From assembly GCA_963682055.1 (NCBI GenBank), contig OY821742.1, positions 22,818,560-22,882,559 of the forward strand: a DNA stretch of 64,000 bases, in the 5' to 3' direction. The stretch comes from Primula veris. Its lineage: Eukaryota; Streptophyta; Magnoliopsida; Ericales; Primulaceae. Numbering within the stretch: position 1 is the first letter of the stretch; every line of letters begins with the position of its first letter. Below are positions 53,776 through 64,000 of this stretch, piece after piece. Below the pieces are notes generated by a model that saw nothing but the letters and a program-made list of their open reading frames with translations, searched no databases and was not told where the DNA came from. Position numbers and translations under genes: made by a program.

Positions 53776-55688
53776 TCAAGAGTAAGGAGCGGGCTTGGGC
53801 AAGCTCTTGACAATGCCGCATAGCAGGGTAGTTTCAAGAAGGTTGTACTCGTCTCTAAGGGATCGAGCGGGTGAGAGTACGCTAAGATACACTTGTTGCC
53901 CCAAGTAATTCCTTTCCCACATCTCTGACCTCAAATTCCACATCCCTGCGTTGTCCAAGGTTGTCATGATTGCGGACCAAGATCCTGGGTACACTTGGAT
54001 ATTGTGCCTGCTCACCGCGTCGGCCAAGTTGTAGTTCTTTCTCTTCTCTGGGGCCCACCTACCGGGTTCCATCGCTACGGCAAAGAAAGAGTATCCATCT
54101 AAGTGCCATGTCTGGATGGTCTTTTCTCTGTTCTCGAATATGATCTCGATAAAATTCCTAAACGTCGCGTTGACGACGTTAGGTGCGAGGACGACTGCGG
54201 CGTTGTTAGCCAGGGGCTCGTCCTTCATTACGTCATACTTAAACACCTTAGCTTGTGAACCGTAGTACTCAGCAAGCTTTAGTGGGGTGGCTTGGTCAAC
54301 GTGAGACACGCCGTTTACTGCATACCTGCAGCGACAAAACCATAAATTGTTTAAGAAGGTGCGGATATTTAAATTGGAAAAAAAAACGCCGAGTAGGACT
54401 TTTCTTAGGGAGCAAAAAGTAAGTAATCTTGGAAACATAGAGTTTCTTTCTTGTACCTTAGCTTGCCGTTGACATGGGTCCTTGAGTTGAAGAGCTTGAA
54501 AGTGCGGGTAATATTGATTTTTCCATAGTGGTAGGATCCCTGGGGGTTAGGGCGGGCAGCACTAGCAGTGAGGTTCCACCTGAAAGATCGGAACTGGTTG
54601 ATTGACCATGCAATGCCCTTGGAGGTCTCTGGGGGAGGTAGCGGGATCTCAGCGGCCGCAGGGATATTGCTTCCCTTGTACCTATTGCAGATAACATTAC
54701 AAATGATCTTAAAAATCATCCCTACTAATAGTTCTATCTTTTAGTAGCTGAAAATGACAACTTGACGGTACCTGATGATGGACAAAGTGGATAAAGGTCT
54801 CTTTGTGAACCTACTAGACACCACCATGTAATAATCCTTGGGGGCTTTGTCGGCGGTGACCAAAACCGACAAGCACTGACCAACATGCACGTCAAGGGAG
54901 TCGTATACGTTTTGGACGGTGTGGGACCCCTCCATCTCGACAAGTTTCAATGTATGTCCCTGGATCCTAATGTTAAACGAAGTTTTCAACCCCACATTGC
55001 AAACCCTATACCTATAGGTTTTTCCAGCTTCCACAATGAACGACGGATCAGCCTTCTCGCCAACCTTGACAGATTTACCATTGATCTGGATCCCGTCAGC
55101 CAAACCAAGGGATCGACCAGCGTCCAATAGCCTCTTGAGGGATTTGTGGCCCTTGTTGTACCAGTCTCCAGCAAGGACACTGAACTCCTCAGCAGGGTGG
55201 TCGAAAGGGACCGGGATGAGTTCGCGGCTGTGGATGTTCAACGGGCCAATACCTCCCGATGCCCTGTGAAAGGCAGTGGTGGGGAAATAATAGAAACTTC
55301 CGATTTGGTCCTTGACTTGGAACTTGTAAGTATAGTTGGTTCCAGGCTGGATGGGGCACATGGTCCCTAGTGTCCCATCTTGCCACGAGTTCTTCCTATG
55401 CTGGACACCGTTCCAGGTCAATAGGAGAGGCTCGTCAAGGTCGTTAAAGACATTCACCACAATGTTATTGTTTGAGGTGCAGTTGATGGTGGGGCCTGGG
55501 AATTTTCCGTTGATAAGGATCCCTTGTTGAGGGACTCCCAAAGGAGAGATAGTCCCGTAGGTGACCCGCCATGTATAAAACAAGTAAGGGTCCTCAGCAC
55601 GTACTACGACGGCCATCGATAGGCACATCAACAGAGCAGCGGAAACAATCTTCACGCTACCCATGGCTTTATTATTTCCCTCCCCCAC
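53776..55688 (-). CDS. SKU5-similar / L-ascorbate oxidase homologue (NTP303-Bp10 type), three exons
   Basis: Exon 1 55688-54772, exon 2 54681-54457, exon 3 54325-53776. Both introns (gtaccg...aatag and gtacaa...tgcag) split an Arg codon as AG|G, leaving one frame of 563 residues, or 555 from the second Met (55664). That length is normal for the family. Signal peptide: VKIVSAALLMCLSMAVVVRA. Three cupredoxin-type domains follow: FYTWRVTYGTISPLGVPQQG, WNGVQHRKNSWQDGT and the C-terminal WHLDGYSFFAVAMEPGRW. The His clusters that bind copper in true ascorbate oxidases are replaced, as is known for SKS proteins, so it is probably a secreted cell-wall protein without oxidase activity. NTP303/Bp10 relatives are pollen-expressed. 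No GPI-type hydrophobic tail is seen. It is the only clearly intact host gene here. Confidence 0.9.
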
Positions 55689-55717
55689 TGGTTTAATTAT
55701 TTTTTTCTATTATGTTC

Positions 55718-55750
55718 TTCTTCTTCTTGTTTTATTTACAAGAAGAAGAA
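55718..55750 (-). other. 5' leader hairpin of the SKS gene
   Basis: A 13-bp stem (TTCTTCTTCTTGT against ACAAGAAGAAGAA) with a 7-nt loop lies 30-62 nt upstream of the first ATG, in the probable 5' untranslated leader. Confidence 0.6.
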
Positions 55751-55790
55751 CCTGGGAGCTTTGCGATCATCATTAAACACTCACAACCCC

Positions 55791-55806
55791 ATATATATAT
55801 ATATAT
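55791..55806 (-). promoter_or_regulatory. TATA region of the SKS gene
   Basis: An (AT)8 run about 105-118 nt above the first ATG is the only TATA-like sequence at a sensible distance. It may also be just a microsatellite. Confidence 0.45.
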
Positions 55807-56023
55807 TACAACATCTTAATTTATGACCACTTCAAATTCCACAAAGATCTCTGAGCCTCACCCACTTTTTTCATGGTCCTGTCATTGCGCTTCTCCTCTT
55901 GTCTATTTTTGTTTATGCTTAAATTAACTCATTACACTTACAATAACATTGGAATAATTATTAATTATTTAACCTAAATTGATGTGATTTAGTCAAGATA
56001 TAAAATTTAGTCGCCATGTTAAT

Positions 56024-56220
56024 AACTACATGAAAAAATTTAGCATCATAATTTTTTTCCGGTTATGTTGTTAAAGTGGTTGTGGCTAAATTTTAGCAAA
56101 AGTTTAGCAACAAATTATGTTGCTATTTGTTGCTAAACTGTTGCTAAAATTTAGGCACAACCACTTTAGCAACATAATCGAAAAAAAATTATGATGATAA
56201 ATGAAATTTTTCTTGTAGTG
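56024..56220. mobile_element. CACTA-like foldback MITE
   Basis: Nearly the whole 197 bp is an inverted repeat: GTTGTTAAAGTGGTTGTG against CACAACCACTTTAGCAAC, AATTTAGCATCATAAT against ATTATGATGATAAAT. The right end complement is CACTACAAGAAAAATTT, the CACTA-superfamily terminus. The left end ACTACATGAAAAAATTT has lost its first base. A target duplication is not clear. Confidence 0.7.
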
Positions 56221-56632
56221 TTAGCATTCCCTTACACGGTCCCTCATTTCTTTGACAAAAGCCATCAAGAAATTAACTATACTGGCATCTCTGCAAATCA
56301 ATTGAGCAAAGAGCTAACTCTATTCTTTGGTTGATTTAATTTTAATTCTTTCTGTTCTAACAAAATTAACCTTTCTAACCTAACATTAGATATTTTCTAT
56401 TTTGCAGGAAAAATATTCGAAAACTACAAAAGAGAGGTATTTTTGGATATAATTTCCAATAAGTAGCAAACTCTGATTTTTCAGAAGTATACCAAACTGT
56501 TGAAAATCTTAAAAAGAAAAAAAGGAAATACGAGTACCATCGGTAAGAAATATCGTCCTCAAAATGTTGAATTGGTAAAAAAAGGACAAATGTAATGTAC
56601 TTCGAAGGTAATTTGCGGTGCATTATTTTATG

Positions 56633-57288
56633 AGTCCAAATTTTCTATCCCCTATCTATGCCCCTTTCCTACCCCATTAATCTAATTGGTCTAACTAATT
56701 GTTATTTAATGCTACAATATTTCCTAGTACAATTACATTATCTATCATTGTCTAGTGTTATTAATGAGAGTAATAGAAAATGGAAATATGTCATATACAA
56801 GATTGGCTAAACATTTATATTATAACATTTATGGAAATAAATATACTACTAATTAGTAATTACAAAGCATAGAAATAAATATTATAACAATTATATGGAA
56901 TTTCATTCTCGTATTAAAAACAGGAGTCCTAGTATTTGATAATATAACAATTATGGAAATAAATATACTACTAATTAGTAATTACAAAGCATGGGTCACT
57001 GGTAATACATTAATATTTCAACATTTACTTTTGCTATGTAGCAATTCTCTTCTGTCGTTTTTCCCATGCTTTGTAATTACTAATTAGTAGTATATTTATT
57101 TCCATAATTGTTATAATATCACTTTACTTTTGCTATGTAGTAATTCTCAAATATTTAGCCAATATTGTATCTTAAGAGAATATGACATAGTTTCTTTTTC
57201 TATTACTCCCATTAATAACACTATGCAACTATAGATATTTAATGGGGTAGGGAATGAGGCATATTTAGAGGATAGAAAATTTGAATTC
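56633..57288. mobile_element. Mutator-like MITE
   Basis: A perfect 10-bp duplication TTATTTTATG (56623-56632 and 57289-57298) flanks 656 bp. The termini are inverted repeats sharing CAAATTTTCTATCC, with longer imperfect complementarity inward (ACCCCATTAA, ATGAGAGTAATAGAAA and TTGGCTAAA with their complements). Internally a 50-bp AT-rich block (GGAAATAAATATACTACTAA) occurs twice direct and once inverted. A 9-11-bp duplication is typical of Mutator-like elements. There is no ORF. Confidence 0.82.
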
Positions 57289-57325
57289 TTATTTTATGCA
57301 TAGCTGAATTTATTTGATGTTATCT

Positions 57326-57393
57326 AAAACACACAAAAGAAATAACAAAATAAGTATGTAAAACACACAAAAGAAATAACAAAATAAGTATGT
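57326..57393. repeat. 34-bp tandem duplication
   Basis: AAAACACACAAAAGAAATAA plus 14 bp is present twice without change, immediately left of the hAT MITE's target site. Confidence 0.92.
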
Positions 57394-57403
57394 AAAGAGA
57401 CAG

Positions 57404-58037
57404 TAGGGGTGACCTTTTTGTACCGCTTTGTACCAACCGACCGTTTTTCGAACCGAACCAATTAAGTCGGTACTAAAAGTTTGGTATACCGATATTACGG
57501 TACGGTACAACTGAACTGATATTTGAAAGTCGGTTCGGTTTCGGTATTCGTTTGGTGAGTTCGGTATGGTACCGATTCAAACCGAAATATTAAAATATAC
57601 TATATAGACAAATATAAACTAAAAAACTTATATAAACTTAATTATTAACATTTTTATAATATACTTAAATTACTTTTTCTAATGAATAGTTATAACATTT
57701 TCTTTTATTTATAATATTTACTAGAAATGTCTAGTAGTGTTTACTCTTTTATGCAAACAAACAACAAATGTAATAATAATATAAATAAATATATTTTTTT
57801 AATCTATTACTTTTAAAACTTTATACTATGTTTTTTTTTCAATACGTATCATTTTTCTATCATCACTTGTAAACTCTAAAGTTTGGTATAAAAATAAAAC
57901 CAAAATGAACCAACCGAATAGTTTGGTATACCGAATTTTTTGGTTCGATCATGGTATAAAAATTCTCAAACTAAACTATTTTGGTTTGGTATCGGTATGT
58001 AATCAAAAAGTTCTGTAACGAACAGATGCCACCCCTA
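57404..58037. mobile_element. hAT-type MITE
   Basis: 634 bp flanked by the perfect 8-bp duplication AGAGACAG (57396-57403, 58038-58045). Termini are TAGGGGTGAC and, complemented, TAGGGGTGGC, the usual hAT start. Near both ends are many copies of CCGAACC/GGTTCGG and GGTATACCG/GGTACCG words. No coding capacity. Confidence 0.88.
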
Positions 58038-58102
58038 AGAGACAGTATAATTGGGAATTGGTTTTTATTAATGCACATACATACATGTCTATCGGTTATA
58101 AC

Positions 58103-58532
58103 CACTATAAAAAAGTAGGATTTAAGGACAAATTACGTGGAGACAATCAAAATTTGTCTTTAATTGATATATTTTAGGCACAAAACTAATTTTTTAATGA
58201 CAAAAATAATTTTTCCGTCCCCAAATCCAATTTTTAAGGACAATTTTTTTAAAAAAATTGTATTCAAAGACAATAAGGTACCAATTTAAGGAGATAATTT
58301 AATTTTGTATCAATATATATTTAGGGACACATTTAAATTGTTTCCTTATGCTGGTATCGGATTGTCTTTCGAGACAATTTTGTTTCTAATTTTGTTCTCT
58401 AAACATTACATTTGTTGACAAAAAAATTATTTTCTTCTCTAAAAAAATATTTCTGTTCCTAAAAGTACTATTTAGTGACAATTTTGACCCTATGCAAATA
58501 ATTTGTGTCTAAATTCAATATTTCTTGTAGTG
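58103..58532. mobile_element. CACTA-type non-autonomous element
   Basis: 430 bp with termini CACTATAAAAAA and, complemented, CACTACAAGAAA, flanked by the 3-bp duplication AAC (58100-58102, 58533-58535). The sub-terminal region has repeated GACAAATT/AATTTGTC-like words, as CACTA elements do. No transposase. Confidence 0.85.
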
Positions 58533-58535
58533 AAC

Positions 58536-59414
58536 GTTAGGAGAGGATTTATGCAACTTGATATTTTAATAATAATACGTTCAAATGAATACTTTATAGG
58601 GTGTAATATAGACAAGGGAGGATGCTTCTTTGGGGAAGGGGGTCACTAAATATGGTGTTTAATGATTAGTTATTTGGTGTGGTCACTAAATATATCACAT
58701 TTTCGATGACAAAAACTTATTTGTTATTTTTTTATGATACGGTGACAACCAGAGATTCGTGTGTCTAATACGACATGATCGACACACACGGTAAAATGGT
58801 AAATTTTAAAAATTTAAGACACGACGTGGCTAGGACATGACAATTAAATATAATAAGCATATTATTTATATGAATTTATATATATTTTGTTTACAAAAAC
58901 AAGAAAAAATATAATGTTTTTTAATTGTAACATACAAGTGTCTTAGTATTGCATTATTTATCTGAAAATTTGTTAATTATTGAGATAAAAAATTGAAATT
59001 CTTGAAAGTTTATCAACTTTTTATTACTATAATTTATGTTTCTCGTATTTTTAAAGTGTAAAATACGTTTAAGAAAGTGTTCAATGCATATCCGTGAAAG
59101 TGTATGTGTGGTCGACATGTTAATACGAAAAGAAAATGGGAGGCGAAGAGTCCGACACGTAAAATAAAGTGGGGACGTATGCACGTTACACATAGGTTTC
59201 AATTTTTTTGGAATGTTCGTGCATCATAGCTGGCGATATAATTATAGCTTTACAACTAACATCGGGTATTGAATTAGTGACCAAATATAATTAATTTAAA
59301 TGGTCACAATTGATGTCAACTCTGAATAAGAGATACGTGTACGAGGTAGTTTGCTTTTTATTGTATTTTTAATTTTTATTATATTTTGTGGTCACGGTTG
59401 GCACAGGTTATGAA
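58536..59414. other. AT-rich intergenic stretch
   Basis: No gene, RNA or element ends recognised. A GGTCACTAAATAT phrase occurs twice near 58640 and 58680. Confidence 0.45.
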
Positions 59415-60160
59415 TGTTAGAACTAAATCTATATTATATGCATGAATATACATTTATTTCACATTATCAAGATTACACAGGAACTAATGAAAGTATATAC
59501 CTGATTCCATATTGTTGGATACGAGAACAGATTATGGGCTATTGGTCTTCCATAGACCAATCATTCCTCTCTATGAATCTCTCTCTATTGATGAGAATGG
59601 AGGAGGCAAGTTGTTAGAGATTATTCTTGGTGACCAAACTCTATATTCTTTATATAGTAATACTAATTAGAATCACATAAACCCTAATTAGTTTACTATT
59701 GGGTAATAAACATTACAAAGCCCATAACATACTGCATGCTTTATTGGACTATTCTTAGTAGATCACTTGTCTAGCCCATTCAAGAATGTTAGAACAAATA
59801 TAACTGTCTTAATTAATTAGCCCACACGTCAGGTTATTCAAATAATACACGTCTGGTCCATCTGCTATACCAACATGAGACTAAAGCGCCCTTCATTACA
59901 TTTATCGTAACTCGATCCATCAATAATCATCATATCAAATATATTCAACGACATAGATCAAATATGAATGTGTAAATAGAAAATACATGCAATGTGATCT
60001 TAGTCATGCCTATTTCCAATTGGTCCTTAATTCTGTATTAAGATCAATCTATAGTCTTTCAAATTTTATGCTAAACCACAATTGAAAGATAACACATTCA
60101 GAGCAATAAAGATAATTATACCATCAAATTTATTCTGCAGAAAACTGAACACAAAAGTGT
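59415..60160 (-). repeat. Probable LTR remnant of the decayed copia element
   Basis: On the minus strand, downstream of the last RNase H residues (about 60220), the sequence has LTR-like composition and ends AGTTCTAACA at 59415. Related TTCTAACATTC strings occur inside near 59790. The partner LTR was not found, so boundaries are soft. Confidence 0.35.
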
Positions 60161-60219
60161 TTTAATAGTGTCAACCAAAAGAACTAACCACGGAATACAA
60201 ACTTTCACTAAAACTGTAT

Positions 60220-62960
60220 ATCATCAAAGATGACAACACCCATTTGAGCAGTATGCTCATGAAATACTTGGATGTCAACCATTTGAGCAGTGGGTCTGCT
60301 AGCATGCATTTTGTTCCAATAAGTTCAACAGACACTATCTCGCTCTGAAATTTTCCTATAACAACTAGATTCTTAATGTCTATTTGTTTAGAGTTCTAAA
60401 AGTTTCTATTGTTATCCGAATATATAACTGCTAATGGATTGTCACAATAAATCTTTAGTGGTCTTTCAGTATCATCAGCAACTCGCAGACTACTGACAAA
60501 ATTTTGTAGTCATATCGCATAATTTATTGCCTCTTACCAAACTATGAAATTTGTTGTCATGATAGAAGGAGCTATGAGTGTCTGCTTAGCACTTTTCCAT
60601 ATATAACTCTTCCTGACAACATATAAACATAGCCAGAAGTGGATCTCTTGGCAACCCGTAAGATCGGAATCAGAATACTGTATCATCTCCAAATTTTCTT
60701 ACTTCCGATATGTGAGCATATAATCCTTTGTTTTTATCAATACATTATACCCCGTTTGGCTGCTTTACAAGAATCCATTCCGGGGTCACTTAAGTATTTG
60801 CCCAACATACTCACTATGTACGTCAAATCTAGACGCGTACATATTTGAGCATACATAAGACTTCACAACAGCCGAAGCATAAAAAATCTTTATTTGCATC
60901 TCTTTACTTTAGTTTCTTTCTTGTGGCATTAATTGAAACTAAATTTGTCTCCTTTAGTGACGAGAGTATCTCATTGTGCATAATCCTTCATGTGTACCTT
61001 ATCGATATAACTCTTTTTTGATAATCTAAGTACACACTGAGAGCGATCTCGGTGTATCTTTAATTTCTAATACAAAAGACACGTCACCACGATCTTTCAT
61101 TTCAAAATACTTAATTAGAAATCTCTTGTTTTCGTGCAAGGACCATATATCGCTTAATTACCAATAGTATGTCATCGACATAAAGCACTACGAAGATAAT
61201 TTACTCCCACTGAACTTTTCATATACACAATCATCAATTTTATTGACCTCAATACCGTATGAGACAATGATTTGATGGAACTTGTGATACAATTGATGGG
61301 AAACTTGCTTGCGACCATAGATGTATCTTTTGAATTTGCAAACCATAGACGTTGAATCGGCTAATACAAAGTTTTCTGGTTGTCATATATATAGTTTCCT
61401 CAATGTCATCATTAAGAAAAGTTGTCTTAATATCCATCTCATGCAACTCTAAATCAAAATGAGTTACAAGTGTCATTATAGCCCTAAAATAATGATTTGA
61501 TGAAAACTGAGTAAAATCTTTTGTGACTAAACGTGCTTTATATCTTTCAATATTGCCCTTAGAATCTCTTTTGATTTTAAATATCAATTTGCAACCAATG
61601 GGATTCATACCTTCAGGCAACTTGACAAGATCCTAAACATCATTGTCTTTTATGAATTCATCTCATCATTCATGGCATTAATCCACCTTTGAGATGTTGA
61701 GTTTGCACTTGTGTAGCAATCTCTTAATTTTGAGTAGGGAATATTATCGGTAAATAGTTATTGTTGTCTTCGAGTGTTTCTTGAACAGTGTCAAAATGAT
61801 CATTGGTAATAACATGTAATGAAATTAATTCTCGTTTTTAAAGACAACATTCCTAACTTTATCTCCCCCTCAAACATAACATCCTTAAAAAAATTTGCAT
61901 TTCCTGTTTCGAAAAAGGATTTAGTTGAGGGATCATAAAACTTGAAACCCCTCGATCTTTCAAAGTAACGATAATGAGAATAGCCATCTATAAAAAAAAA
62001 TACCATTGAACATTCCAAGTAACCATATGTAATGAAACATATATATCAGTATTTATCAATTGTAAAATGCTGGAACTCATGTTAACATTTAATTTCTTTA
62101 TGTTTGTCTGTTTCTCCTTGATACATTCGATGCATACATCAAAGTTTGTGTAATCAAGTCGTTTAAGAAGTCCATTTTAACACAAATATCTTTATTCTCC
62201 TTTTGGAGATGCGTACTAAGTGTTTGTGCCATATATTGACAGAATTCTCATTAAAAAAATTGTGTTTTGTACCTCTTAATATCGTTTGCAAGGTTTCATT
62301 AGATGAAGCACATGTATTTAGCATATATAGTTTATCATCCAAATAACTAGTCGCAATCAAAGTAGAATTAAAAAGGAGACTAAATTTTGTAAATGAACAA
62401 AAAAAGCCATAATTGTCTAAAATAGAAATAGAAACCAAATTACGTCTAAATGACGGTATAACATAAGTCTCTTTTAATTCTATAAATTGACCGGCCTCAA
62501 AAATAATCTAAAAATACCAATCGCTTCAACAATAACTGTTTTGCCGTCGCCCACATAAATGAATCTTTCATATTCACTTAGCGGCCGGCTCCAAATGCAA
62601 CCTTGCATGAAAACACTTATGTGAGTAGTAGCACCTGAATCTACTACCAAATATTATAGGCCAAAAGTCAAATTAAGTTCAGAACAAACAAATGTGGAAA
62701 GTACACCATTCTTTATACGCCATACGGCATTTTAGAACTTTCCTTATTCACATACCCAAATTTTTGGCAAAAGAAACATGGAAATTCCTTATCTGGGTCT
62801 TTTAGTAATTTTATTTTGAAGTTCCCACCGTAATTTCCTTATCGTTAGTCTTTTTCCGATTATTTACAAAATGGTTTTCAATTTCTATAACAAAACCTTT
62901 TACAGATACCTTATTTGGCATACCGCCCCTGAATGCTTCTGCAATGCTGGATCATTAGAC
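60220..62960 (-). pseudogene. Decayed Ty1/copia gag-pol
   Basis: Minus-strand pieces in correct order. Zinc-knuckle remnant near 62715-62790 (CQKFGYVNKESSK). Degraded protease DSG region near 62480-62650 (CFHARLHLEP, IHLCGRRQNSYC). Pre-integrase stretch 62438-62163 (VSISILDNYGFFCSFTKFSL, NIWHKHLVRISKRRIK). Integrase C-terminal part 62018-61800 (GFKFYDPSTKSFFETGNANF). RT 61620-61249 (PIGCKLIFKIKRDSKGNIER, YKARLVTKDFTQ, LHEMDIKTTFLNDDIEETIY). RNase H tail near 60220-60300. Every part is frameshifted and key residues are lost. It is far older than the SIRE-like copy. Confidence 0.78.
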
Positions 62961-64000
62961 TTAAGCGATTAGAACGTTCCTACCTCTCAAAATTTGCATT
63001 TTTATCAGTGGAACTTTAATCTGTGGGTTCATTCTTACTTAATGTATAGTCTATATTCATGCATTCAAGAACCAACAAAATGTTCTCTTTTCCATCTATG
63101 AAGGTTTGCGCCATTAGGCACAAGAATTGAGTTTATGTTGACAATAATTTTAGCAGCAGATGCAATAACTATAAATTAAAAAAATAAATAAATGCATAAG
63201 CTCACTTAAATAGAAATTCATGTCATAACATGGAGAATAAAATAAAATAAATAATCATGTAAGACATAAATTTCAATCAACTATAGTGGTGTGTGCCCAT
63301 TTAAACAAGATATCTAACACAAAATTGATTTTTAGTCTTTGGACAAAAAGATCAATTTGTAAGTAGTACTCTCAACGCAAAAATCAAATGCCGATAATAA
63401 ATCTGGTCAAACAATAACCTTTCTTTGAGCCAGTGTATTGTTCACATGGAAACATTATAATTATCACACATCATTCTCACATGTGCATTCGTTGTTCGGC
63501 CAATTAATGAACGTCTTTTGGACCGATCATTAATCGCATAAAAAAAAATACACACATCTTATTATCTCAAAATAAATAAATTTACGCAAAAGTGGTTAAT
63601 TTGGCAACGTTTTGCTTCAATTAGTTTATCTCAAAATAAAAAACAAAAGTAAATTAAGTTATTGCCCAAATCCAAAATTCAATGCATGGATATAAAAAAT
63701 TCTGAAATTTGATATTTTATTTTCTCATTCTACAATAATATAAATATGAGAAAGATACAATCAAGTGTAAAAGTACATAGTACCACACGTCTTTATTGTA
63801 GTCCAATTGTCCAAAATAAATCAAATAGTTTCAATGTATGATGTATAGCATGTGAAACTAAACAGAGACACTTTATATATATATATATATATATATGAAG
63901 TATAGCATAACACTCAAGCTAAATATTAAGCAAAAAAACAAAAATATAGTGAAATAACCTTTACTGGAGAAACTTTAGGGGGATATGACAAAAAACGATT
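62961..64000. other. AT-rich flank of the decayed copia element
   Basis: Probably contains the rest of its gag and leader, but nothing recognisable; no primer-binding site was found. An (AT)n run lies at 63873-63896. Confidence 0.4.
63873..63896. repeat. (AT)n microsatellite
   Basis: Pure AT dinucleotide run of about 24 bp. Confidence 0.92.

Overview
This is nuclear DNA of a land plant, most likely a eudicot. The evidence is AT-rich intergenic sequence, plant-type LTR retrotransposons (SIRE-like and other Ty1/copia, Athila-like and other Ty3/gypsy), a LINE ORF1 remnant, several MITEs, a plant SKU5-similar/NTP303-type gene with GT-AG introns, and exons of a plant ATM kinase homologue. I cannot name the species. 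No tRNA, rRNA or CRISPR array was seen. All family names are recognised by eye from motifs, not from database searches.

Layout. 1-6.3 kb (minus strand): a putative gypsy-type transposon protein gene (PF04195-like, broken, running off the left edge), an array of four compact intronless coiled-coil ORFs each with its own TATA box, and the orphan last exon of a similar gene. 6.3-9.8 kb: non-coding, with palindromic words and a perfect inverted repeat. 9.8-27.9 kb (plus strand): exons of an ATM homologue that appears dead. It carries a nonsense codon, apparent frameshifts, a copia element set 4 bp after a 5' splice site (17735-22403, with a hAT MITE inside one of its LTRs) and a non-autonomous LTR element inserted in an exon (24408-27615). 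28.7-35.3 kb (minus): a 3'-truncated, frameshifted Athila-like element. 35.3-37.0 kb (plus): LINE ORF1 debris. 37.0-42.8 kb: non-coding, including a polypurine tract plus LTR of a plus-strand Ty3/gypsy element.

42775-51509 (minus): a complete, young SIRE-like copia element with 1.19-kb LTRs, a perfect 5-bp target duplication, primer-binding site, polypurine tract and one uninterrupted 1669-residue gag-pol. Its distinctive feature is a short GTTGNAAC-type word repeated in the LTRs, the 3' untranslated region and even the coding linkers. 51.5-51.8 kb: a Ty3/gypsy RNase H scrap. 53.8-55.7 kb (minus): the one convincing intact host gene, a three-exon SKS/L-ascorbate-oxidase-homologue gene. 56.0-58.5 kb: a run of four small DNA elements (CACTA-like foldback, Mutator-like, hAT, CACTA), three of them with perfect target duplications. 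59.4-63.0 kb (minus): a decayed copia element. The remainder is AT-rich sequence.

The window is mainly a record of nested insertion. Best candidates for something undescribed: the array of mini coiled-coil genes with individual promoters; the non-autonomous LTR element coding a hendecad-repeat protein instead of gag-pol; and the recurrence, in at least five unrelated sequences here, of short paired palindromic words.
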